From assembly GCA_036557185.1 (NCBI GenBank), contig DATBHZ010000189.1, positions 1 through 19,895 on the forward strand: a stretch of DNA of 19,895 nucleotides. The letters are read 5' to 3'. A model generated the notes under the pieces. It saw nothing but the letters and a program-made list of their open reading frames with translations. It did not search any database and had not been told where the DNA came from. The translations under genes and the position numbers were made by a program. The stretch comes from DATBHZ01 sp036557185 (GTDB lineage: Bacteria > Actinomycetota > Acidimicrobiia > IMCC26256 > JAENVU01). The stretch's first letter is position 1; each line of letters opens with the position of its first letter. Shown one piece after another: positions 14,756 to 19,895 of this stretch.

Positions 14756-14761
14756 AAATTA
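14756..14761 (-). promoter_or_regulatory. -10 box TAATTT overlapping the murA stop codon
   Basis: TAATTT on the minus strand contains the TAA stop of murA (14759-14761). A leader of about 21 nt would follow, carrying the GGAGGG Shine-Dalgarno of the NifU-type gene. Confidence 0.4.
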
Positions 14762-16066
14762 CTCGATCCCTTCCCTCGTCCCTGGCGTCGGGGTGGTGGG
14801 ATCGGGCGGCGTATCGGCAGCGCTGATCGACGCACCCAGGCCGGCGAGCCCCCCGACGAGATCGGGGTAGGCCCGGTCCACGTGGTGCCAGTCGTGAATC
14901 GTCGTCTCGCCGTCCGCGCGCAAACCGGCGATCGCGAGCGCCGCGCCGGCGCGCACGTCAACAGCCCGCACCGGCGCGCCCGACAGCATCGTTTTGCCGC
15001 GGATGATCGCGTGGCGCCCTTCGGAACGGACGTCGGCGCCCATGCGGACCAGCTCGTCGATGAACGAGAACCGGGAATCGAAGACGTTCTCGGTGACGAT
15101 CGCTGTGCCGTCGCTGACCGACAGCAGCGCCACGACCATCGGCATGAAGTCCGTCGCGAAGCCGGGGAACGGGAGGGTGGAGATGTCGACCGCCGACAGC
15201 TGCTCGGGGGCCGACGCCCAGATCCCGTCGGGCGTCGGCGAGACGCGCATGCCCATCTCACCGAGCTTCGTCGCCACCATCTCCAAGTGCTCGAGCCGGA
15301 CCCCTTCCAGCGTGATCTCGCCGCCGGCGGCACCACACGCCATGAGGAACGTTCCCGCTTCGATCCGGTCGCCCATGATCGTCGTCTCGCACGGGACGAG
15401 CTCTTCGACACCCTCGATGTGGATCGTGCTCGAACCCGAACCGATGATCTGGCCGCCCATGCGATTGAGGAACGCTGCAAGGTCCGTCACCTCGGGCTCG
15501 CGTGCCGCGTTGTCGATGACCGTCTCGCCCTTCGCGAGCACGGCTGCGGTCATCAGGTTCTCGGTCGCGCCGACGCTCGGGAAGTCGAGGACGATGTGCG
15601 ACCCCGACAGCGCGTTGCACCGCGCTTCGACGAAGCCGTGGTGCACTTCGATCTCTGCGCCCATCGCGACGAGACCACGCACGTGGAGGTCGAGCTTTCG
15701 ACTCCCGATGTTGTCCCCACCGGGGAGTGCGACGCGCACCTCGCCGCAGCGCGCGAGCAGCGGGCCGAGCACGTTGATCGAGGCTCGCATCTGCGACACG
15801 AGATCGTAAGGAGCTTCAGGAACGAGCGTCCCCGAGGTGTCGACGTGGAGCTCGGTCGCGCCGGCCCAGTGCGTCTCCACTCCGATCGCGTCGAGCAACG
15901 CGAGCATGACCTCGAGATCGCTGACGGGCGGAAGGTTGCGGACCACCGTGACGCCGGGCGCGAGGATCGCGGCCGCGAGCTGCTTGAGCCCTGCGTTCTT
16001 GGTGGCGCCTGCAACCTTGACCGTGCCGGAGAGCGGGGGACCCGGCCGCACGATGGTCGCGTTCAT
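14759..16066 (-). CDS. murA: UDP-N-acetylglucosamine 1-carboxyvinyltransferase (MurA), Asp variant
   Basis: First committed step of peptidoglycan synthesis, transferring enolpyruvate from PEP to UDP-GlcNAc. The protein is 435 aa, slightly long because of a Pro/Thr-rich tail (TPPDPTTPTPGTREGIE). The EPSP-synthase-like fold is shown by SGTVKVAGATKNAGLK (13-28, Lys23/Asn24), PGGDNIGSRKLDLH (115-128), GATENLMTAAVLA, PFPGFATDFMPM with the general-base Asp, and VDVRAGAALAIAGL. The catalytic-loop Cys targeted by fosfomycin is Asp118, as in mycobacteria, which predicts intrinsic resistance. The lysine motif carries an extra Thr compared with the usual GAKN. ATG 16066 has TACCCT 8 nt upstream and no Shine-Dalgarno. 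The frame upstream to 16615 is antisense-like noise over the crotonase gene. Confidence 0.93.
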   Translation of the reverse strand: MNATIVRPGPPLSGTVKVAGATKNAGLKQLAAAILAPGVTVVRNLPPVSDLEVMLALLDAIGVETHWAGATELHVDTSGTLVPEAPYDLVSQMRASINVLGPLLARCGEVRVALPGGDNIGSRKLDLHVRGLVAMGAEIEVHHGFVEARCNALSGSHIVLDFPSVGATENLMTAAVLAKGETVIDNAAREPEVTDLAAFLNRMGGQIIGSGSSTIHIEGVEELVPCETTIMGDRIEAGTFLMACGAAGGEITLEGVRLEHLEMVATKLGEMGMRVSPTPDGIWASAPEQLSAVDISTLPFPGFATDFMPMVVALLSVSDGTAIVTENVFDSRFSFIDELVRMGADVRSEGRHAIIRGKTMLSGAPVRAVDVRAGAALAIAGLRADGETTIHDWHHVDRAYPDLVGGLAGLGASISAADTPPDPTTPTPGTREGIE

Positions 16067-16074
16067 CGGCAGAG

Positions 16075-16080
16075 AGGGTA
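16075..16080 (-). promoter_or_regulatory. -10 box TACCCT, leaderless promoter of murA
   Basis: TACCCT on the minus strand is followed by CTCTGCCG (8 nt) and the murA ATG at 16066. It lies in the 38-bp gap after the crotonase stop, so murA can be transcribed independently of the operon upstream. Confidence 0.5.
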
Positions 16081-16104
16081 GCGGGGCGACACCCGCGAAC
16101 TGGC

Positions 16105-16926
16105 CTACCGGTTCTGATATTTCGGAGCGCGCTGCTCCACGAAGGCTGCGAGCGCTTCCTTCATGTCGTCGGAGGGCAGGCACTCGGCCTGGCCCTCGGC
16201 CTCCACGCGCAGACCGTCGCTGACGGGTCCGTCGAACGCGGCATTCACCGCGCGCTTCGCGGCGCGGATCGCGAGCGGTGGCTGCGCGGCGATGCGTGTG
16301 GCGAGCTCGTCCGCCGTCTCCTCGAGCGCCTCGTCGCTGACGAGCTGCTCGCACAGCCCGATGCGGTGCGCCTCCTCGGCCTCCATCCGGGCAGACGTGA
16401 AGATCAGCTCCTTCGCCTTCCCCGGGCCGACGAGCCGCGGGAGCCTCTGCGTGCCACCGAGATCCGGGATGATGCCGTACTTCAGCTCCAGCAGCCCGAC
16501 GCTGGTGCCCCGGGCGAAGATCCGGACATCGCACGCCAATGCGAGCTGGAGCCCCGCCCCGAGCGCGTAGCCCCGCACGGCTGCGATCGTGCCGAACGGC
16601 GCTTGCTCCAGCCACGAGTACGACTGCTGGGTGCGCAGCACCGCGTCGACGAGCGGCGCGCGGTCCCCACTCCCGCCGCCCGCACCGGAGATCCCCGGGC
16701 CCGAGAACACGGACGTGTCGATCCCGCTCGAGAAGGCACGACCCTCACCCGTGACGATCAGTGCGCGGAGGTCGCCCGGGTCGCCCAGCAGCTCCTCGCC
16801 GAGCGCGCCGAGCTCCTCCCACATCTCGATGGTGAAGCTGTTGAGCTTCTCCGGCCGGTTGAGCGTCAGCCGGCCGACGTTCCCCTCGACGTCGAGCCGC
16901 AGGGTCTGCATCGCGCGGGTGGTCAT
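16105..16926 (-). CDS. Crotonase-family enoyl-CoA hydratase/isomerase, dienoyl-isomerase-like active site
   Basis: Protein of 273 aa with the crotonase fold: LTLNRPEKLNSFT (20-32), oxyanion segment AFSSGIDTSVF (64-74), RGYALGAGLQLALACDVRI (118-136) and ELKYGIIPDLGGTQRLPR (147-164). The first hydratase glutamate is replaced by Gln127, while Glu147 is kept and Asp155 lies 8 residues later. In dienoyl-CoA isomerase the catalytic Glu/Asp pair has this same 8-residue spacing, so isomerisation may be favoured over hydration. That is inference. A Gly/Ser loop (81-87) interrupts the middle. ATG 16926 overlaps the cyclase TGA as ATGA, which fixes the start and shows co-translation with a nucleotidyl cyclase. 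Confidence 0.9.
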   Translation of the reverse strand: MTTRAMQTLRLDVEGNVGRLTLNRPEKLNSFTIEMWEELGALGEELLGDPGDLRALIVTGEGRAFSSGIDTSVFSGPGISGAGGGSGDRAPLVDAVLRTQQSYSWLEQAPFGTIAAVRGYALGAGLQLALACDVRIFARGTSVGLLELKYGIIPDLGGTQRLPRLVGPGKAKELIFTSARMEAEEAHRIGLCEQLVSDEALEETADELATRIAAQPPLAIRAAKRAVNAAFDGPVSDGLRVEAEGQAECLPSDDMKEALAAFVEQRAPKYQNR

Positions 16927-17453
16927 TCTGCGGACGCTAACGCTTCTGCGGCGGGGTCCGGCTCTGGGGTCCGCGTGAGCCTGACCACGTCGATCGGCAC
17001 GCCGAAGCCCGGGACGTCGTGCGACCCGGCAGGCACGACATCGACGTCGGGCGGAGCGAGCTCGCCCACCGCGGCCGTCGCGAGCACCTCGAAGGGAGCG
17101 GCGATGTCGCAGAGGCGAGAGGCGAGGTTCACGGCGCTGCCGGTGTAGTCGTCGCCCTCGAACAGGATGACGGCACCGGAAGCGAGACCCGCCCGGATGG
17201 GCAGCATCCCGTCCTCTGCGAATCGGTCTTCGAGCTCCACCATGGCCATCACCAGTGCCGTCCCGTCGACGGCCACGAACATCGCACCGTCACCGAGCCA
17301 CTTGGCGACCCGGACACCCTCGTCCGAGGCGATCGACCGCACGGCGGACCGGAACTGCGAGAGGACCGCAACCGCCTCGTCGTCTCCGTGGAGATCCGTG
17401 TAGCGCGTGAACCCCGAGAGGTCGACGAAGCCGAAGGTACGAGGGACGCGCAC
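16923..17453 (-). CDS. Class III adenylate/guanylate cyclase catalytic-domain protein
   Basis: Stand-alone cyclase domain of 176 aa with no membrane segment, HAMP or sensory domain. It would act as a homodimer making cAMP or cGMP. Both metal aspartates are present: Asp11 in GFVDLSGFTRYTD and Asp55 in KWLGDGAMFVA. Lys51 precedes the second motif, and the transition-state residues Asn109 and Arg113 are in SAVNLASRLCD. On these residues it should be active, and Lys51 favours adenylyl activity. The GTG at 17453 starts 2 nt after the DUF3039 stop, and the end overlaps the crotonase start as ATGA, so it sits tightly inside a four-gene operon. The frame upstream to 17549 overlaps DUF3039 and is not conserved. 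No regulatory partner is encoded nearby. Confidence 0.9.
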   Translation of the reverse strand: MRVPRTFGFVDLSGFTRYTDLHGDDEAVAVLSQFRSAVRSIASDEGVRVAKWLGDGAMFVAVDGTALVMAMVELEDRFAEDGMLPIRAGLASGAVILFEGDDYTGSAVNLASRLCDIAAPFEVLATAAVGELAPPDVDVVPAGSHDVPGFGVPIDVVRLTRTPEPDPAAEALASAE

Positions 17454-17455
17454 GG

Positions 17456-17713
17456 TCAGAGCTTCCAGCCGGCGGCCTTGCGCTCCATGCAGGTTGGGCA
17501 GACGGGGTACCGCTCCGGATCGCGGGTGGGGACCCAGCGCTTGCCGCACAGCGCGACGATCGCCTCACCGGTGATGTACGCGCGCGCGACGTCGTCGCGT
17601 CGGGCGTAGTGGGCGAACCGGTCGTGGTCGCCGTCGTCGGTGACCGGTCTCGACGGCGCTTCCACGGGTGCATGCGTAGGCGCGCGCACAGGGGCCTGCG
17701 TGTCGAGCTTCAC
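17456..17713 (-). CDS. DUF3039 zinc-ribbon-like protein
   Basis: Small protein of 85 aa typical of actinobacteria, of unknown function. A disordered Pro/Ala-rich N-terminus (1-28) is followed by the DUF3039 core: DRFAHYARRDDVARAYITG, VALCGKRWVPTRDPERYPVCPTC. Cys56, Cys72 and Cys75, with His35, are candidate metal ligands. The GTG at 17713 is preceded by TAGCCT 7 nt upstream, whose TAG is the stop of the alpha/beta hydrolase gene. It could be translated from its own leaderless mRNA as well as from the operon. The cyclase starts 2 nt after its stop. A zinc-binding regulatory or RNA-associated role is possible but nothing in the sequence proves it. Confidence 0.88.
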   Translation of the reverse strand: MKLDTQAPVRAPTHAPVEAPSRPVTDDGDHDRFAHYARRDDVARAYITGEAIVALCGKRWVPTRDPERYPVCPTCMERKAAGWKL

Positions 17714-17720
17714 GCGCGCA

Positions 17721-17726
17721 AGGCTA
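17721..17726 (-). promoter_or_regulatory. -10 box TAGCCT overlapping the hydrolase stop codon
   Basis: TAGCCT on the minus strand starts with the TAG stop of the alpha/beta hydrolase (17724-17726). It is followed by 7 nt and the DUF3039 GTG at 17713. There is no Shine-Dalgarno. Confidence 0.45.
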
Positions 17727-18365
17727 GCTGGGCAGTCGTTGGACCCATTCGGCCGACGTCTGTGCGACGTCGGCGAGCACCTCGTCGACCGTTCGGCCGC
17801 TCGACTTCAGCGGGCGGAAGCCGTGGTCTGCGCTCTCGAGCCAGTGGAACGTCACCTTGCCCTTGATCTTCTTGGCCGCCTTCGTGAGCGCCGGCTTCGA
17901 GGCGAGTGAGTCACGCGTCCCGCTGACGAACAGGACAGGGACACGGATCCGTGGGAAGTGCTCCGACCGCTCCTTCTCCGGCTTGCCGGCTGCATGGAGC
18001 GGATACCCGAGCATCAGCAGGCCGAGCGCCGGCGTGGGATCCCCTTCGTCGCCAACGATCATCGAGCAGTAGCGCCCGCCCATCGAGCGTCCGCCGAGCA
18101 CCAGCCGCTCCGGCGGGAGCTTCGAGCGAGCGGCGAGCTCACGAGCGGCCTCGCGGGTGGCCGCGTCGAGCACCGCGGGGCGATCGGGCGCGCGCTTCCC
18201 GCTGGACCGGTACGGGTACTGGAACCGGAGGCTCGCGATCTTCGCGTCGGCGAGCGCGTCCGCCACCGCGGTCAGCGCCTTCGCGTGCATGTCTGCACCC
18301 GCGCCGTGCGCCAGCAGCACCGCTCGGTCCAGACCCCGCTTTGGCCCCTGATACTCGCACTCCAT
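17724..18365 (-). CDS. Alpha/beta hydrolase, KANL3/Tex30-like (dienelactone-hydrolase fold)
   Basis: Compact hydrolase of 213 aa with no lid domain. The oxyanion strand is LLAHGAGADMH (17-27). The nucleophile elbow is GGRSMGGR with Ser94, the acid is Asp152 in VSGTRDSLA, and the base is His181 in ESADHGFRPL. All three triad members are in the expected order. The KANL3/Tex30 group contains bacterial esterase-like proteins of unknown substrate, so no reaction can be named. ATG 18365 is preceded in frame by GTG 18368; I prefer the ATG. No Shine-Dalgarno or -10 is obvious. The gene follows a hairpin repeat that separates it from the SHOCT gene. It leads the operon hydrolase-DUF3039-cyclase-crotonase. 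Confidence 0.87.
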   Translation of the reverse strand: MECEYQGPKRGLDRAVLLAHGAGADMHAKALTAVADALADAKIASLRFQYPYRSSGKRAPDRPAVLDAATREAARELAARSKLPPERLVLGGRSMGGRYCSMIVGDEGDPTPALGLLMLGYPLHAAGKPEKERSEHFPRIRVPVLFVSGTRDSLASKPALTKAAKKIKGKVTFHWLESADHGFRPLKSSGRTVDEVLADVAQTSAEWVQRLPS

Positions 18366-18370
18366 CACTT

Positions 18371-18412
18371 CGCTCGGGCTCGGCGGGATACCCGCCTCGC
18401 TGATCCTCGCTC
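18371..18412 (-). repeat. Dispersed hairpin repeat, copy 2
   Basis: Same element as 1906-1948, in the same orientation. The central 26 bp (18378-18403), including GGCGGG-TAT-CCCGCC, are identical. It lies between the SHOCT gene stop and the hydrolase start, again directly 3' of a minus-strand gene. A further small dyad, CTGAT/ATCAG, spans 18400-18420. Confidence 0.7.
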
Positions 18413-18431
18413 CGTATCAGGCATCTCGCGG

Positions 18432-18707
18432 TCAGGTCCCGAGGATCTTGGCCTTCTGCGCCGCGAACTCTTCCTCGGTCAGGATCCCCTGGTCCTTCAG
18501 CTGCGCCAGCTGCTTGAGCTGCTCGATCGGGTCGGGCGCGGCAGCGGGCGCGGGAGCAGGCGCTTGCGCTGGCGCCTGCTCGTAGTACTGCTGCTCTTCC
18601 TGTCCCGCCCAGCGATTGGCCTGGCGCCGCGAGACACGGTTCGACACGGCCGTCGCGGTTCCGGCGACGACAGCGGTCCGTGCAACGCCACGAAGCAAAC
18701 CTGGCAT
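18432..18707 (-). CDS. SHOCT-domain small protein
   Basis: Protein of 91 aa. The N-terminal segment GLLRGVARTAVVAGTATAV (3-21) is moderately hydrophobic and may touch the membrane. It is followed by a basic SNRVSRRQANRW, a Pro/Ala linker (45-60) and the C-terminal SHOCT helix-turn-helix IEQLKQLAQLKDQGILTEEEF. SHOCT domains are short oligomerisation or docking modules, often in stress-related actinobacterial proteins. ATG 18707 has a strong Shine-Dalgarno GGGAGG and begins 16 nt after the DUF6325 stop, so the two form an operon. The open frame to 18929 overlaps that gene and is not used. Confidence 0.88.
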   Translation of the reverse strand: MPGLLRGVARTAVVAGTATAVSNRVSRRQANRWAGQEEQQYYEQAPAQAPAPAPAAAPDPIEQLKQLAQLKDQGILTEEEFAAQKAKILGT

Positions 18708-18723
18708 CTCTCTGCCTCCCTGT

Positions 18724-19158
18724 TCAGTCCGTCGCTTCGAGCGACGAGGCCAACGTGTCCTGCGGGATGAACCCCGCTGCCACGAGCTCGGCGCCACTCC
18801 GCCGCAGCGCGGCAGTGAAGGGAGCGGCCCATCGGTGCTCGAACACGAGGATCCCGGCGGACGAGTTCGCATCGAGGACGTCCGACGCGTCGGCGAGGTC
18901 GCTGTCGTCGAGCAGGCCCGAAGAGGCACCGTCGAACACCGCGAGATCGAGCACGCCGTCGTGGTCGATGTCGCTGAGCTCCAGCGCGCTGACCTTCCCT
19001 TTGGCGTCCTTGGTCACGAACACGAGATCCAGGATCCTGATCAGGCCCCGGTCGACCAGGTCCACGAGCACTGCCAGGCCCTCACCCGTCATCCTGTTCC
19101 CGGGGAACTGGACGATCAGGTAGCTGACCGGTCCCATCGCATCGCCGTCATCGGGCAC
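18724..19158 (-). CDS. DUF6325-family protein
   Basis: Protein of 144 aa. The opening MGPVSYLIVQFPGNRMTGEGLAVLVDLVDRGLIRILDLVFVTKD and the later GILVFEHRWAAPFTAALRRSGAELVAAGFIP match my memory of the DUF6325 family, which is common in actinobacteria and often sits beside SHOCT genes. The function is unknown. The middle is rich in Asp/Leu and there is no catalytic motif. The start could be ATG 19137 at MGPVSY or GTG 19158. The GTG has GGAGG 9 nt upstream, so I use it. No clear -10 is visible in 19159-19286, which otherwise holds only the intergenic leader. Confidence 0.82.
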   Translation of the reverse strand: MPDDGDAMGPVSYLIVQFPGNRMTGEGLAVLVDLVDRGLIRILDLVFVTKDAKGKVSALELSDIDHDGVLDLAVFDGASSGLLDDSDLADASDVLDANSSAGILVFEHRWAAPFTAALRRSGAELVAAGFIPQDTLASSLEATD

Positions 19159-19286
19159 GTCGAACCGCCTCCGTCCGTCGAGCTTGTTGTCGAGCCGTCG
19201 ATTCGGAGCCCTGCGGCACCGTCAGATCGAAGCCACTGTTTACCTTGCGCGCGCCGTGGTCCGCCAGGGCCCGCGCGCAGACGTAG

Positions 19287-19895
19287 TCAAGAAGCGAACG
19301 CGCGCACGACGTGTCGCTCCAGGAACTCGATCGTGCGAGCGAGCGCGTCCTCCACGGTCTCTGGGCGGGACCAGCCATGACCCTCGCCCTCGTACACGTG
19401 CTCCTCGACCGTGCCGCCGGCGGCGCGCACCGCTTCGACGAGGGCCCGCGCCTGGGCGGGTGGGACCACCGCGTCCGCGTCGCCCTGCAGCACCAGGAGC
19501 GGCACGCGGATCGCGGCAGCGTGCGTGACGGGCGAGCGCTCCCGATAGCGGTCCGCGTGCTCCGGCAGCGGACCGACGAGGTCGTCGATGTAGCCCGACT
19601 CGAACCGGTGGGTCGTCGCGGCGAGCTCCAGGAGATCGGTGACGCCGTACCGGCTGACGCCGGCCCGGATGAGGTCACCGTGCCAGGCGCACGCGAGGAG
19701 GACGATCAGCCCGCCCGCGCTCCCGCCCGCGATCGCGACCCGGCGCGGATCGCACCATCCGTTCGCGCCGGCAGCGCGGATCCCCGCGGCCACGTCATCG
19801 ACGTCGAGCGAGCCCCACCTGCCGCCGAGCGCGCGCCAGTACCGCCTGCCGTACCCCGTTGAGCCGCGTGGGTTCGGTCGGAGTACCGCCCATCC
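19287..19895 (-). CDS. Prolyl oligopeptidase family (S9) serine peptidase, C-terminal domain, 5' end cut
   Basis: Visible are 202 residues of the alpha/beta-hydrolase catalytic domain of an S9 peptidase. The N-terminal beta-propeller lies beyond the window. Reading from the edge, PNPRGSTGYGRRYW matches the family's RGSxGYG loop, and RWGSLDVDDVAAGI follows. The nucleophile Ser59 (visible numbering) is in IAGGSAGGL, the acid Asp is in LQGDADAVVP, and the His is in YEGEGHGWSRPE. The complete triad argues for an active acylaminoacyl- or dipeptidyl-type peptidase; specificity needs the missing part. The frame is open up to position 19895, so the earliest internal GTG at 19793 is not the true start. 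Confidence 0.9.
   Translation of the reverse strand, partial: GWAVLRPNPRGSTGYGRRYWRALGGRWGSLDVDDVAAGIRAAGANGWCDPRRVAIAGGSAGGLIVLLACAWHGDLIRAGVSRYGVTDLLELAATTHRFESGYIDDLVGPLPEHADRYRERSPVTHAAAIRVPLLVLQGDADAVVPPAQARALVEAVRAAGGTVEEHVYEGEGHGWSRPETVEDALARTIEFLERHVVRAFAS

Noticed and set aside
13400..16081. Very long plus-strand open frame antisense to murA, the NifU-type gene and meaB
   Set aside because: It encodes an Arg/His/Asp-rich sequence with no recognisable motif. In high-GC genes the antisense frame is often open, and the minus strand here carries complete family signatures.

Overview
The window is high-GC DNA (about two thirds G+C by eye) with actinobacterial character. Indicators are a DUF3039 zinc-ribbon protein, a DUF6325/SHOCT gene pair, a LytR-CpsA-Psr ligase, an AccA-type biotin carboxylase/BCCP fusion next to birA, and a MurA with Asp at the fosfomycin-target cysteine position. 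An uncultured or deep-branching actinobacterium, for example of class Acidimicrobiia, is my best guess, but this is inference. I see 21 protein-coding genes, two cut by the window edges. I see no tRNA, rRNA, CRISPR array, transposase or phage gene.

Layout. 1-4172 (- strand) is a surface-polysaccharide block, transcribed in the order LCP glycopolymer transferase, dTDP-glucose 4,6-dehydratase-like protein, UDP-glucose dehydrogenase, UDP-glucuronate decarboxylase. It would supply UDP-glucuronate, UDP-xylose and a 4-keto-6-deoxy sugar, and join a finished polymer to the wall. 4272-6316 (+) is pabB-pabC for p-aminobenzoate. 6324-8866 holds birA (-) and a divergent acyl-CoA carboxylase alpha subunit (+), that is, the biotin ligase beside its substrate. 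8867-9137 is a non-coding convergent gap with two long imperfect palindromes. 9138-11285 (-) has an AqpZ-type aquaporin and an LpdA-like flavoprotein. 11325-12679 (+) is a galT-like gene overlapping an SRPBCC gene. 12690-18365 (-) is a run of eight genes: alpha/beta hydrolase, DUF3039, class III nucleotidyl cyclase, crotonase, murA, NifU-type scaffold, MeaB GTPase, enoyl-CoA hydratase. 18432-19158 (-) is the DUF6325-SHOCT pair, and 19287-19895 is the C-terminal catalytic domain of an S9-family peptidase.

Most of this is housekeeping metabolism and I do not see a new multi-gene system. The most informative signals are regulatory. Nine genes have a TANNNT -10 box exactly 6-8 nt before an ATG/GTG start and no Shine-Dalgarno, which is the signature of leaderless mRNAs. 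Five other genes have clear SD sequences, and five start by stop/start overlap or a 2-nt gap. Several -10 boxes are built on the preceding gene's stop codon. birA and the carboxylase appear to share one overlapping bidirectional -10. A dispersed hairpin repeat of about 43 bp follows two genes in the same orientation. Active-site substitutions are visible in RmlB-like (Cys125), MurA (Asp118), the LpdA-like flavoprotein (one of the two disulfide cysteines missing) and the second crotonase (Gln127/Glu147/Asp155).
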